Source of the DNA: Cloeon dipterum
Lineage: Eukaryota > Arthropoda > Insecta > Ephemeroptera > Baetidae
Reading direction: 5' to 3'
Assembly: GCF_949628265.1 (NCBI RefSeq)
Contig: NC_088788.1
Location: 22,740,335 to 22,804,334 of the forward strand
Length of the DNA stretch: 64,000 nt
Position numbers and translations under genes: made by a program. Position 1 is the first letter of the stretch. Every line of letters begins with the position of its first letter. Positions 24,157 through 39,000 of this stretch are shown in pieces. Below the pieces are notes generated by a model. The model had not been told where the DNA came from and did no database searches. It saw only the letters and a program-made list of their open reading frames with translations.

Positions 24157-27067
24157 ACGGAGTAAGAGAGAGAACCTTATCTGCACGGACGATCATTACA
24201 CCAACATTGGGCGGGGGAAAGCAGCAGTCATCACCGAGAAGAAACAGCAAGGAGAGCGAAGCCCCTCACGACGTTTCCTTTCGTGGAAATCTCAGTCTGA
24301 TATTTTGGGATGGCTCCACAACTTAATCATTGGAATGTTTTTAGAACTGTGATTTGGATTTGTAGCTGCGTGGTAGTCAGTTCGTTTTAGCTCCTTAGCT
24401 AACAAGATTCAAAAATTGTATATGATGAGCTAAACTTAACTAGTCAATAAATTGCTAAAATTACAATAATTTTTTAGAGGAATGGTACTTCCAAACTCAG
24501 GAAAAATCCTTTTTTCATCTTTACATGTAGCTTAAAATTTAAGCAACACAATAAGTCATGGCAAGAACTGAAAAGTTTTAAGAAAATCAGGGAAAATTGA
24601 TCTTTTGTAATAGTTTAGATTTCTAATGCACCTTTCCTGTGTGGGACAGGTTTTGTGTGGGTTTCCCTGTGCCCATTATTACCTTTTAAATAATAAATAA
24701 TAAATTGCGATTTTGCTTTTACATTTTACTGTTTAATTTAAATTATTTATATCCTCAAATTATTCCTTTTTGCCAGTACGGCCAGTACGAACAAATGTTT
24801 ATAAGTTTAGATTTTAATTTTCTCGCAGTAAAAAAATATTTTTTTGGACTTTCAACGTAATGAATCTTTTGTATTCTGACTAGATTTATATTGAATATTG
24901 AATGAGTTTTTATTAAAACATTGTTCAGAATCACAAATGCGTTTTTCTTGTTGAATGGCTTTGTGAAATTCAAACGAAAATGAATTAAATTTTTTGAAAA
25001 TTTTCCCTGTGAAGATGTTGATTAGCTAAATCCACAAACTAACAAAAGAACAATTTTGGCTATAAGAATAAAAAAAGTGAATTTTGTAATGCACTATATT
25101 CCACCTTAAACAGAGCATAATAAAATGTGCTGAGTTCTGAAATCGTGAAATATATATCACCTATGAAATAGTAAAGCTTCATTCATAGAACGCGTTCAAA
25201 TCCGAGGATTCGGGAGGTGTTTGATTGGCAATTAATCGTTCAATATAGCGCAAATCACGTTATGCAAATGCGAGCGACCGCGAGCTGAATGCAAGCGGGT
25301 TTACCTTTCACGAGTGTCTCACGCTGGTGGCGGCGCCGAACGGTCTGTTGATGTTTTGTGAACGCATGCACGGAATAAATAAAAGCACGCAGCGCTGATT
25401 TTCCAATAAAACACCATATGTTTATTTTACCCAACAAATCGCCTGACAACACGCAAAACACAAATATCCACTGAGGCTGCCGACAATTGGATTGGCGATC
25501 TGGCGGCACTTTGAGTGGCACCTGCTTTCAATTCTGACAAATTTGCATGGCAATCGCAACCGGCACTCTCTCCTCCTCACTAACAGTTCTCGCTACTTTT
25601 ATTCGCCCGATCGCAATATGTATTTACACATGATGGTTTCTTATTTACACATGATTTGCTGAGTTTTGCAATTTTTACTGATATGGATTCAGCTTTACAA
25701 TAAAAGGAACTGTGCTCGAGATCCTTGCAATTTTATAGACACTGTTTTACATTGAAAGTAATGCTTATTTTCTTTCATAAGTGAAGTATTCTCACAGTTC
25801 AATGTTTAATGTAACAACACACTCAACAACAGATATGTGCGCGAACATGCTCTTCCCCCTCATTGTAATTTCAATTTTAAATCAGGATTTACTGTAGCAG
25901 CGCTCACTTTCTGCAATATGGCTCAGCATTTCCACACAGTTATGTGATTCAACATTTAAATACAGCGTTGCGTGTGTTAATTTTCCTGAACTGCAGCGCA
26001 TCATTTGAATTTTCTGCGTGTATTTTATGTATCTATGCGGACCTTTTACAGAAAGCAACTGCATTTTTAAACTTTTATAGCATCAACACTCATAGTAGGA
26101 ATACAGTGCTGCTTGGGTTGATTTTAGATTCTATAGAAAAATATGATTTCTCTAATCACTTTTGCGTTATTATCAGCCATTATCAAGTGCTATTCAAGGT
26201 AAACTCTTTTTGCCGTTTTTGCAGCACGATCTATAAATCAGCAGAAAAATCACCTCTTTTAGCTACAAAGTTTTAAAATGCCGTAATTATTTGGCTAACT
26301 CCATTCTGTTAATATATCATTTGAAGTAAATTTGAATTGCAATCTAATGAAAATTAGGAAATTTGAGAGCTGGCCCCATTTTGACAACACTCCTGCCTAA
26401 GTTGTAATATAGCTAGAAAGGCGTTTTCTCCGACTTTGATTTTTTACTACTGACAATTGGACGCAAGCAACGCATGCCAATGTGGATTCCTGGTTTAGTT
26501 AGAAACATCTCAAAGCTTAAGACTGGGGTTATCTATTTATTTTAAACTAACCATGGCCTCCTCCAAGTAAGAATAATTGTGTTTTATAAAAAGGCTCTAC
26601 CTTTAAAGTCACCTCAAAATTAATTTCAAATTTGATGCCCATTTACATAGTTAACAATAACAAGTATTTTGTACATTTTTTACAACAATTAAACAAATGA
26701 ATTAGTATAGAGTTTTTGAATATCGTGTGATATCAAAGTTCGCCGCATATAAAAGTAAAATCATTTTTAATTCAAAACATATTAAAATAACTTTTGCTCT
26801 GAAAATGTGCTTTTAATTTGTAGGAACTAAACTCCCCCTTAAAATGGATCAGATTACGATTACACAAAAGGGAACCTTTGGAATAGAAAAATTATTGAAC
26901 TGACAAAGATTTGAGGAGGTCTTCATTATATATAATCTAAACAAACCTAAAGCCAGGAATGAGCCTCGTCAGGAGATGCGTTGCCGCGCGTTTGGAAAGG
27001 CGCTGGAGTACTGCTGCTGTTAGGTCGTGACGATTCACCCTTTCTTATTCTCGCACACAATTTCCAC
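24157..27067. other. Intergenic between the Ccn 3' end and the IMPase promoter
   Basis: About 2.9 kb, mostly AT-rich, with a GC-richer patch at 25190-25600. The right end should include the Ccn 3' UTR. I found no splice-supported exon or family match on either strand. Confidence 0.5.
26536..26541 (-). terminator. Candidate poly(A) signal of Ccn
   Basis: AATAAA on the minus strand, about 530 bases past the Ccn stop. It is a reasonable 3' UTR length, but supported only by the hexamer. Confidence 0.3.
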
Positions 27068-30000
27068 TCAAGGCAACAGGGCAGCCGTACGGTGCACGCG
27101 GTGCAGTCGCTCCGGGCACGGCGAATTGGCACACGCGCACTTAAGAATCCACTGCACCGCGAGACGCACGGTGGTGGTCGCGTTGGCCGCGGTAGCCGCC
27201 TCCTCGGCCTCGACCGCCTCGACCTCTTCCTCGTCGGCGTCGCTCCACCGTCGGTGCTGCGTCTTGCGGTGCCACAGCTGTCCGGTCACCTGGTTGGCCG
27301 CCTGCTCGATCAGGCCGGGCGCTCCGCTGGCCGCCTCGTCGTGCGGACACACGAAGTCGATCTGCTTGGTGGTGCTCAGCTGCGGCGAGCAGCACGAGAC
27401 GCTGCAGTCGCCGCAAAACTTGGGCCAGAACAGCTTGCGGCTCCAGCACTGGCCCACCCGCAAACGCACGGGCTGGTGCACCTTCTGCGTCGCTTTGCAC
27501 TCGTGGCCACGCTGCAATGCGCGAAATAAAAATTTTTCGTTAAAATAAGTTGCATCATATAATTAATACTCATCTTAAAACAATTGTTGAAATCATTTTA
27601 TTTTGTTCATTCTCACTCTGTTTATCATTGATAACAATATCAACAAATTGCAAATTACTAAAAAGTCTCTATTTTATTAAAATTAAAATTTTAAAGCGAT
27701 AAACAGACATGAACGCAACGAAAAGAATAATGGTGGGCAGAACAATGAGAAACACGGGCTGCGGCTGCAAGCAAAGACTCATTCCTAATCATGCAACAAT
27801 GGAATTTCCTTCCGTCCGCGATTTAATTGTGTCCGTGTTTACTCCAATTTAAAAATTACTGTAAAATTATATGATGTCAAATGTTGTGTAGTAAGCTGTA
27901 GTGTGGATAGTAGCGGTAAATTTTTCTTTTCCTATTATTTAAATCATGAGTTTCAGTAGGTTGTTTGCTAACACTGCAAAAGTCTTATTTTTCCTAAATG
28001 TGATTTGCTGTGTTTTTCACGACTGTTTTTTTTTTAAATGAACGAAATTGAAATTGAATTGAATAAATTTCAATGGTTTTTCTCAAACTTTTAAGTATTC
28101 TGGCTCACATTGCAAAGCTATTGCAGCGCGAGAGAATATCGTTGATGTTTGGCCTTTAATGGGGGCTGTATGCTTGCGTTTGGCTCACGTCATAACCTAC
28201 TCGGATTTGGGAGGTGCATGAAAGTACACCAACTATGCGCCGTTCTAGCATAAGTAAATTAATTTCACGGGATGAATTAAGATTTTGGTTTGCATATAAA
28301 TATTTTTTAAACTTAACGAAATAGAGGGGCAGAATTTACAATGCTTGAATTAACTGTACACTCTCTTTACGTTAACCTATCCCTCGTAGAAATTTATAGC
28401 TTTTAGCAAATAATTTTTTCTTTTTATTAAACTGAAAATGATTTTCCCGTTAAAAATTAGACTTGGTGGTCTTATTATCCACAATGTTTAAACTTTTTTG
28501 CTATTCGTGTGATGCTTGCCCGTCAAAATTTTAAAATGAGTGAGCACATAAGAGCAAAAAACTCTTTGCTCATCACATTTCGTGATAAAGTATAATAAGT
28601 TTTCTTCCATTTTGGAGTCCTGAAATAGCGTTTACGCAAGTGGATAATATTGGGCTGGTTTGAGACAAGTAATCTACTCCGGCTTTAATAATTCAAAGCC
28701 AAAATACGAAACAGCAAGTTGATTTACTAGAGTATACGCCACCCGCACTAATTTACTGCCATGCGGCACAGTTTACTTTTCTTTGTAAGGCGCATCTGCA
28801 TATAGATTTTAAGATTCTCTCATGATTTTGCTATGTAATATTAACCGTTTTTTGAAATCTCAATGATTCCTGTTTGCTTTATTCAAAATTATTGTTTTCT
28901 TTAATTCAAAATATTTGCAACACGATTCCAACTTCCATTTAATGCGCTGTTATGCTAACACATAAACCACAGTGGATTCCGCTGCTGAAGGGCTAATTTT
29001 GACGCCACACTAAAGGACCTTGGTTGCAAGTCAAGAACTTTTGTTTGCGAAGCCAAATCACGCATGCTGGGAAGGTGCAAAGCGGCAGACATGGAATCGA
29101 TATGCCTTCAAAATACACGCCGCAGATTTATTGCGAGTGCGGTGGGAGTTACAAACTGCTGAGTGAGCAGAATATTCCGTTAGCATATTTCATGACTAGG
29201 AAGAGTCAGTAATGAAAATTTTACCGACAATGAGGACGTCATTATTATTGCTTTATTCTGTTTTGCGAGCTACATTATTTGTTCAACTTAACTGTAGTTT
29301 GAGTTAAAGCTAATTAGATATTGTTGAAACTCGCCAACAGATCCGGGGTGACAGTATTGTTATTCAATAGAAAATGGTGCAGTACTCGGTAAAAGCATAT
29401 TGAATTTAATTACTCCTGTGGAACAAAACAGTAATGCCGCCTGAGTCCATTGCGAAATCACCAGCACCCAAAGGCAAAACAAATAGTGAAAGGAGTCGAG
29501 TGAACGTCACTGTACAAAATCCACGTTCTCCATTCGTCTTTTTGAGCAGGGCTTTTCGCATGTAATTCGGCTGATGATAATGCATGCACGTCATGCCAGC
29601 AGAATTTGCCTTATGTGCGCTGCGTGTGTGTGTGTGTACGCGCGCGCGCGCGCGCGCGGCCGTGGTGGATTTATTCGCCGCTGCTGCCGGAGACTAGTAA
29701 TCGCAACCAGGCCCTTGCCGCACTCTATTTACGTAAACAAGAGTTGTTCGGCCCAAAACAGAGCCGATTTGCCAGCGTACTCGAATCGAATATTCGCCTG
29801 CCACCCACTTCTTCAATCTCCCAATCTAAATTGTAAGATATCTCGATTGCTGTTCGTTTCTCTATTGCCTTTGCGGCAGAATTGGATTGTAGTCGAGTTC
29901 AGCCTTTTCGGTTTACTGCATTTCCAACGCCGCAGTCGAGATATATCCGAGGAACTCCAATTGAGCGTGCCAATTTGATTGAATGCATGCCCTTAATATT

Positions 30001-33000
30001 ACAACCAAAATAATACGAAGGTTTTAGCTTCAAAAATATTATTTTGTTCAGGAAAAATTAAATATTTCATGAATAAAATTTTAACTGCTATTAAATGTTA
30101 ATTTCATCGTTGAATGGTGAGAATGAGTTCGAAAACATGTCTAGTTACGACCACGCTCAAATAAAATTATTAACTTAGTGATAGAGAAATGATGAGAGAA
30201 CGGAAAATTAATATACTCACTCTTATTTTGTGACCGTGCTCCGCCTTCTCCTTGGCATTCTGCTCACGTTCGCACGATCTGATCTGACAGAGGCGACCTT
30301 CTGATTCTGGAACGCAGCGAGAGTTGATGTTGGAAACCCTTCTGGAAACACCAAGCCCACAGTCGGGCGCAGAACACTCGCTCCAAGCGCTAGAATGGTG
30401 CTCACATTCGGGTGGTCTCTGGGCTGAAATCAAAAAATGAAAATATTTTTTGAGAATATAAATGAGGAGACAAAAAGAGTCAATCGGTATAATAGGGGTT
30501 GTGGATGAGCCACGCTCGTCCCTTAGAAAATAAATATTCACGGTCAGTCTGTGTGCACATGTACCAGGCGACTGGTGGGTATTTCAATAGCTAGGTTTTC
30601 TGACGAGGCTTGGGATAAGCCAAAATAGCTCTACCAGTACTCCAATCGATTCTGTGATTGTTCTCCGTGCACAGTTTTTAAATTTATCCTCCTGACTGTG
30701 TAAGCAAATCGGTAACTTGCACTTCTATCTTGGAATTTTTCCAATTTTAAAATCGTTTTCATTCTTAATCGGTCAAGGCAAAATTCCATAAACTTTCGCG
30801 CGAACGGAAAAAATTTGGATCGTTTACATGAAATGATTATTTTTGTTTAATTATAATTATGTCGAGATGTGAAGTCAAAAACTGCATTCAATTTAAATTT
30901 TAAATTATTTTGATTGAAGGTTAATTAATTAATTTAGATGTACTTGAAGATGTCATTTTGTATTCTCGGTTCAAAGCAAGCTGTATGTTTTATGTCTCGT
31001 TAGAGTAATTTCCCGCTTTTTAAAACGATTCCAACGGCAAATGGCATTATAATTTCACTCGCAATAACTTGCTAACACTCTCAAAATTGTCACAAACCAA
31101 ATGAAACATTGAAACTTAGTAAAAGTATAAATTATTTTAATATCAAGTTTATTAAGCTGCTTTTACATTATTGAAGCATACAATTACAATGTAATCAAAA
31201 TGCTCAAGCTTCTGCATCAATCGCAGAGCACAGATTGCACTCTGCAAACAAATCCCACGCCATTCATCACATCTCATCCTCACGACGACGACATGGAGGA
31301 TTTGAACGCGATTCACGTTTGATGTTGCGATCAGACATTGTGAATGGAAATGAGATGAACGAGGAGTAAACAACTCGCAGCAGACAAACAAGCGAAGCAG
31401 GATATCTGCCTAGAGACGAGCAGGGATGATGCAGGGAGAGAACAGCCGGCGTGCTTCTGCTCCATTTGAGCCGCAACACATCCTGCAGGTATAATCAGCT
31501 TACAAATGAATTGCCACAGCGGAACGCCGGCGACGCCACCGAGCAAATTTGCGCACATGCATAAACCCATTAAGCGCAAACATCGTCAATTATGTATGTG
31601 TGCCTTCGCACCAGGGCTGCAGTACCAGAAAATAGTTGCTAGTCGCTTGATTGCCGCCCTATTAGGGCTCATTCGCACCTCGTGTCGCAGTTATATTTAC
31701 AGAGAAGCGGCTCCCAATCGCTCACCAGCAGCCGTGTGCCAATCTGCATTGCAAATCATCGCTCGGGCTGGCTGCATTATGCTTGTCGGCTCCGCACTCC
31801 ATTAGCACGGAGTTGGTCATAAAAAGCCACTCGGTTGATCAACAGATTGATTGCTGTTTGCGAGTGATTCTCGGAATTATATTATTTTGCTTATGTGTTT
31901 GCAACCGCAATAAATAGGATATATTATGCAGCTCAATGGATGGTCTAACTGCCAACGAACCTTCATTGATGCAATTTTTCAATTTTTTAGAAAGTCAGAA
32001 GGCCGATCGGTTTAATTATTTCTCAGTTAAGCTCAGAAAGATTAAGTCAAGACCATCTCGATATAGCACAGGAGAAATCCAATCAAAACTTTATATTGGA
32101 AACTGGAGAGTGTTTCTCAATGGAACGGAAAGACTCTCCAGGAATTTTCAGATTGAAAAGCAGCGCCATCGGTGGTTAAATTAATTAAATATGCACACGG
32201 CGCGAGCGAGTCTTACTCCTTGTTCTGTTCAGTGTTGTTTTTAACCCGGCGTTGTGGGTGATGTGCATAATAAATGAGAGGAAGAAGCGTTCGCTCGCTT
32301 CGCCAGAATCCCCGCAAGAGCGAGGGCGAGCCGTGAATTCCGCTCCAGCTTTTGGCTCTTTTTTGGTTAGCGAAAAATGCGCTCATGCCGTCGACGGTGC
32401 TCTTTCACACTCGGATTGCAAAAATGTCTCATTTCACGCGCAGCGAAATGGAATCCAGTAGCAGACTCGCTCTCTCACTCTTCCCGAATTCCAAATTGTT
32501 TAGCAGCACAACTGCTGACGCGTGAAGAGGGCTTGGAAATTTCCTTTGAATATGTAGGAACACATGAAAGATGAGGGGCAAACGCCGACTTGAAATTTAG
32601 CTCCAATAGACACAAATTGTGAAAACCAAAATTTTGTCTCAAGGAAAATAATAGAAAATTTCCAAGCAACAAAAAATATGGCTTTCTTCAATTTTTGCTT
32701 CACCATTACCAATAATTTATTAGAAAAATTATAATAAAATTTATCGTATTTTCACTATAGTCTCTTGTTTCACAGATTATAATTGTGAACATTTATGTTC
32801 TTCACACAGATGAATATTTTAAAGCCATGTCCGTATTTTATATTAAAATACACGACAGTTTTAATGACTTGCACAATTTAAATGTATACAAATGTATGTG
32901 TCAGCTCAGAGTTAAACGTATTCGAGGACTCAGTGCGCGCATTAGAGCGTGCTGACGGCAACAAACACGCGTTTAAAAGTGAGGCGCGCGGAGTGAAAGG

Positions 33001-36000
33001 CCCATTTTACCGCGAACGCACACACGACTCTTCTTAATTAACTTTTTTATTGCGTGCGGCGCGGCGGAAATTATTTTATGGCTGCGGACGACTCGCTTAA
33101 TTTTGGGCACGCCGCTTTTTCTCTTTTTTTTCAAGCTGCACGTAATCCCGGGACAACGCACCGCACGTTTACGTACCTTCGACGCTGTCGCACATCCACT
33201 CGCGACAACACTGGCCTGGTACCTCCACTAGCCGCGGGTGGTTGCAGTCCGGCGAAAGTGCCTCCTGAGGACAAAGCGAGGAGCAGGCGTACGTTCCGTT
33301 CTGAAAAGAGGAAAAAAGCCGCTCGGATTAGCAGAGAGAGGAAAGAGGCTCTTTCACGTGAAGCACTTTTTGCGAGAAAACTGACCGCATAAATTGAGCC
33401 GCAAGCGCTAAATTTTGCTCTCAAATAAAAGACTAAGTTAAAAATGCCCAAAGGTATGACAAATAGACTATTCAAATTATATAAATTTACTCGATCGCAA
33501 CGTGATTGCATGTCTTTTAAAAACAAATTTCCATTGCTTGGTAAAAAGGACAAAGGTAGTTTCTTACAGTTAGCAAAATGCACATATATCATTATTCGAA
33601 TTTGTTCATTTATGCTTGATAATACACCCATGCAATGTTAGGGTTGGATTTCTATGTAAAATATTTATATTGGATGAAAATGTAGAACGTACGCATAATA
33701 TAATGGCTCCAAATTTGCGTGCATATTAGTTTTATTTTCCTACAAATCAGATCAGAAAGCCGGTCTAATTTTATTTAAGCAATTTCCTAAAAATGACTAA
33801 AATAGCTTTAACCAGCTTTATCACACATTCGAAAATGATAATAGTCTCGAAAAAATGATTATATCATTGTTTTCTTGAAAAGTTTTCACGAATTGATTAT
33901 GCACAGGGCGAGAAGAAACCACACAGCATTTCCCATTCAATGAAAATGCAAAATATCGTCCTGTCAGCGGATATTGATTTGTGCCTTTACACGGCCATAA
34001 TTTCCACTCGCCACTTTCCTGTTTCGCAAACCCCAAATAAATCCAATTTCACGTCTTTATTTGCAATAGAGAATTCTGCCGATCAATACTCGGAGCTGCC
34101 AGGGGGGAAAATCCGCATCCTCTCTCAAAGGAAAAAGAGCAGAAGATTTAATCTCTGAAAGTCAAATGTCCCCTGCTCGGCCACCGGTCGCTAACTGCTA
34201 GAGAGCCAAAATTCAGCTAGAAATATTTATGGATAATCAATAGGTCGATACCTTTTAAAAGGGACTCGTGGTGCTCGGGGAGAACGAATAGTGAGTGTGT
34301 GTGCGCCGTGGCTCGGAATTCGCTGAGTGGCCGAGTGGCAATAAAAAGAATTTAAGCGCTGGATTTAATGATGCTCACCCCGAAATTGATTTATTTGGAA
34401 AGAGGCCAGGCACCGAATGGGTGCTTATAAAAAATAAAATGACTGACCGCACACAAGTCAGTATTGTTGCTCGGCTCTGCGTTGTATAGAAAAGGACACG
34501 ACGACTCCAGCAGTTGAGCAAAAGCGTGCATCTTCTTTCCGAGAGATCAAATTTTCGCTCTCTTGCACAGTGCGCTCACTACTTTTATCGCGGAGAAAAG
34601 AGGATTACCTTGCCTTACCTTGCTGCCTCGAACAAGCCAGCTCATTTGTGATTATAATAAATAATAAAGCAATCTGATCCACCAATCCTATGCTGGGAAA
34701 GGCACGTCGCCGGCGGCAACGTTAATTAAAACAGCAATGAAGTAGCTAAGCGAGAACTTAATGGGATTCTCTTTTCAGACTAGCACAAAGGAGAGGCGCA
34801 TTCTATCTCAATTTTTATTATCTGCCGGTATTAAGCGAATGTACCGTATGAACACGGAGGGAAAGAGAGAAAAGAGGTGAAACCGCAGTTTTATTAAGTC
34901 CCCTCAAATCCTTTTTGCTGTGGGCATTGCAACAGAGCAAGTAGTATTGTGATGTGAGCATTAATGACATTTTGGTATTCACTTTAGTCAACGTTTTAGT
35001 TAATTAAACAAAATGATGTTGATTTAAATGACTAGTATGTAAACGTCATGCGAAACACAACTAGTGTCAAGCGTTTTTCTGGGAAAAATGTTAACCTAAC
35101 ATTTTTACTGAGCTATTGTTGAATGCATCATAACGATAGGGTAAATGACATTTAAATATTATAGCTTACAAATATGAACCATCCCCTTTAAGCCAAATCA
35201 GCCCTAACAGCTTCGAATCTAAAAATTCCTGCATAAAATTGTAAAAAATAGGCGGAAAATCTGGCATGAACGTTACACACTTCCCGCTAGTGGATGCAAT
35301 ATTCGTGATTAGCTGGTGCCATCCACTCCAGCTTGTCTTTTACTGGCAAACTAGGCGTGATTCGGTATCTGAATGCGGATAAAAAATATGTTTTACTGTC
35401 GCAGAGAAAGCCGTTATCTTGTGTAATTTTCATAAAATTTTCCTCCTAGCAGTGACTGATTTGTCATGTTCGAAATGAAATTGGTTTCAAACTGTTACAG
35501 CATTCTGTCGACAATTCGCTTTGAGTTTACACTTGACGTTTGCGTGGCTTATTGAAAGGCGGGCCCACTAACCTGGCAAGAACACTGCGTCCTGCAGTCC
35601 AACATGAAAGTTTCGCCGTTGTCAAAAGTTTTGTTGTCCACACTGCACGGCAAACCTTTGATCACTGGAACACACGTGAATAAACAATTATAGCAAAAGT
35701 TTGTGCGGAATATTAGTGGGTAGGCTTCCAAATGCACCACCAACGGTCAATACAGAACCCACAAAATAACTTCCACAGTCAATACTATTTACGAAAAGGA
35801 AATTATGCTGTGTAACTCAAAAGCAAAGCCCAAATATTATTTTAAAGGAATTAACTGTGGATGTGCTGATTTATTTTCATTGTGATTTTTGTAATAGTAA
35901 AAAATCTACAGTCTTAAGTCTCACTTTTCTTAAATAAAAGACTGCTACCGTTGATCAAATAAAATTTCGAATTTAGGTCTACGGGGACTTTTCCATTTAT

Positions 36001-39000
36001 TCGTTTGACTCATGTCAGCCTATACCGTAACTGAGAGACAAGAAATTTTGATGCATGAGTATTCTGATGCAGCTGGATTAAAAGCGCTGCCTTTGATCTT
36101 TCCCTGTCAAATGTTAAATTTTATATGGCATTCGCATTAAATTGTACAAATAATAAATTGCCTTCAAAGTCCCCAGTTTTGTCAACGGCGATCCTCTGCA
36201 TGGAGGAATTAAATCAGTATGCACAAGGCGACTTTTTGCCTTGTCCGCCAGCGTCTCTTGGGAAATCTGACAGTTTTAGTGGAGAGTTTTCAAGCCTGAC
36301 TAAGTACCAATGACTGAGTGCGAATAAGAAGAGAGAGACCACTTGACCATCAGCACGATGGGAGAGAGGGACGAGATGATATCAACTTTCTGCTCGGCGG
36401 CGTCTAATCCCCGGAGGCGTCTTTTGGCAGCAGACAGCAAAACGAGCCAAAAGATGAGAGTGGGGGATACCACTCGGACATGCAAATTACTCCTCTGCTA
36501 GACGCGGGAAAGAGGTCTTTCCTCCGCAAATAATCAAGTCAAACTAAGCGTGTCGAAACGCACCTGAACCCAATCACCAAGCACTTCTTACGTCCAATAG
36601 AAAATGAGAATCCGACAAATGCGTCTGTCATTTTACAACAATATGTATGTTTCCCCATTCCAAGAACACTTTGTATTTGCTCCACTTTGATTTCCTCACT
36701 CTACAAAGCAAGACGGTGGCAGACGGTCGAAATATTCTGCCGTTCCTCAGAGGCCAGAGAAAAGCAAGAGTAACTTTGGATTTTTTGCTGCTCTATAGGG
36801 ATTTTGCGAGTGCTGGAAAGGCTTGTCTGTGACAAATTAATTGCTGCTCCTCTTTTCCTTCTAGAAATGAGAAGCACGTGAGAGGAAATCAACATTTTAA
36901 AAAGACGCGTGGGTTGTATTTTTCCAAAACAAGACTAATTTAAAATCTTGGTTCCATGCGCATTTACTGGCATTTTTAATCAACGCCATGGCGAGTTCTC
37001 AGCTTGTACTGTGTGAAATATGTTATGATCTAGAATTTTTCGTAATGGCTGCCCATTCATTACTCGTGATATTTCTTACTCTCTAGAAATGCGCAAAATG
37101 TTAACTTTAAAGCGTTCCATCATGAAAAGTCCACAGTTCTGCTGCATACTTGTCTATTCATAGCTAGTTTTAAATGCAACGTTTTCATACGTTTTAATTT
37201 TCTAGTGTCACCGCAAGTGAGTTTTACCAACACGATATTCTCCTCGCTATTTACGCGAGAATGCACCCTCGAGAGACGACGCTGGTGCTGGCACTGGCTC
37301 ATTTCAGACACGCTAATTACACCTCGCGCAGCATGAAGTTTAATTTAAACAATTACAAGTCGAGCTGCTGGAGCCAGCAAATTACTGTGTTAATTACACG
37401 GCATTTAAGGTTCCCTCGCTCGACTCGCTGAATAATGCAACTGGCTAATGGAAGACCAGTTTTGTCTCAAGTTTGGCCAAAAACTCAATTATCTCTTTCT
37501 CTGCTGCTGCTCCTGCTTTGTTTGCCAGCTAATTTCACTGGAACTGAGGCTATTGTGGGTTTCAAGAGTCCCATTCGGTGTTTAAGCGCCTCACCAGCTG
37601 GCTCTCTGATGGTTCTTGCAGGGTGCAGCTTTCCGGCTTCGCTGCCACGTAGAGAAAAGAAAGGAAATGGCTGGATTCGACATTTCTATTTTCCATGAGT
37701 TTCATCGTTCCAGGAGAACCGAACGAGAAGCCTATTAAGGAAGATAATTCAGAAAATATTCTTGATTCTGTATTTCAATGATTTTTACTGATAGCATTAA
37801 AGTTAATGTTTTGCAATTTATTTTGTTTTTTCGACACCTCCTTCTCTGAACCACAGCAGCTAGTGGATACATTTTTTGGTGATACCAAGACTTTGTCTTG
37901 TCGGCCTGTGCCCTTATTGGTAGTGCAAAAAGCACTACCTAAAATATATATTTTTTTAATTCAATCTTGTTTTTAATTTTAAGAAAATAACATATGGTGT
38001 GAGTGTGACTTTTTGTAAAAACCTTATCCTTACCAAAAATATATTGCAAAAATCATTTTATGATTAATATTAAATTATTACACATGATTCCCATGAGCAA
38101 TGAATCTTTATATATTATCAAGCTGTCAAAGTGAATTCATGAAGTAAAAATTAAACTCATTATTCCTGTATACGAACACTTTTTGACTGAGTTAAAGCAA
38201 AAACTCAGGTAGAACTGGCTGCATATTTGTGCGTTTTTTGCGTGTTGTTATATTGTTGTTTATTCTTCCTCTACAAGTCATACATGCATATAAATAAAAT
38301 CAAATACGTCAATAATTTACATAGGGAAGAATGGGCTGACAGACACTAGCATTGTTGTGCATATATATTATGATAATTATTGCACATGAGTTTTTCAACC
38401 ATCTCAAAACACCGCTTACCAAAAAATATACTCGATAGTTCTCTTGCATCAACTCTTTTTAAAAAATTAATTAATAATTAATTTATAAGAGTAAATGGCT
38501 CTCATTAACGTAAGTTTAATGAACCTGATTAAAATTTAGCTTGTGCAATGTACATTTCAGACTGTGTAGTGTAATCAGCTTGCTTGGTGGCTATACAACC
38601 ACGCTGCGCTTTGCTGTCGTGCACGTTGCATACATATCAGAAAGTGCAGGCGCTCAGACTCGCGAAGCAGCTTTCTGATTTCGCTTTGCAAAGCCAGAAC
38701 ATATTTACGTCGGTATACATTCTGCAATAACTGTTTTGTAAGGGGATCACGCGATCGCTTTTAAGATTTTTCGAAGTGATTATATTTGCAGAAAGTCAAT
38801 CTGCCACATGCCTCGCAGCAGTGGAGATAATAACCATTGCACTCTCTTGAGTTTGTTCCAGGGCACACGTCAAGTCGAAGGCCATAAAATGGTGAATCGA
38901 ATGGCACACGCGGCGGCTGTTACTATTTTATTTGCCACAGTAAAACCAGCGCAAGAAAGGGAAATATATATGTATAATATAAACGTATGCTAGCCGTGTG

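Noticed and set aside
27141..27573. Several overlapping open frames on both strands over the last Ccn exon
   Set aside because: They are shadows of one GC-rich exon; only the minus frame with FCGDC, SCC and CAC matches the cystine knot and joins in phase.
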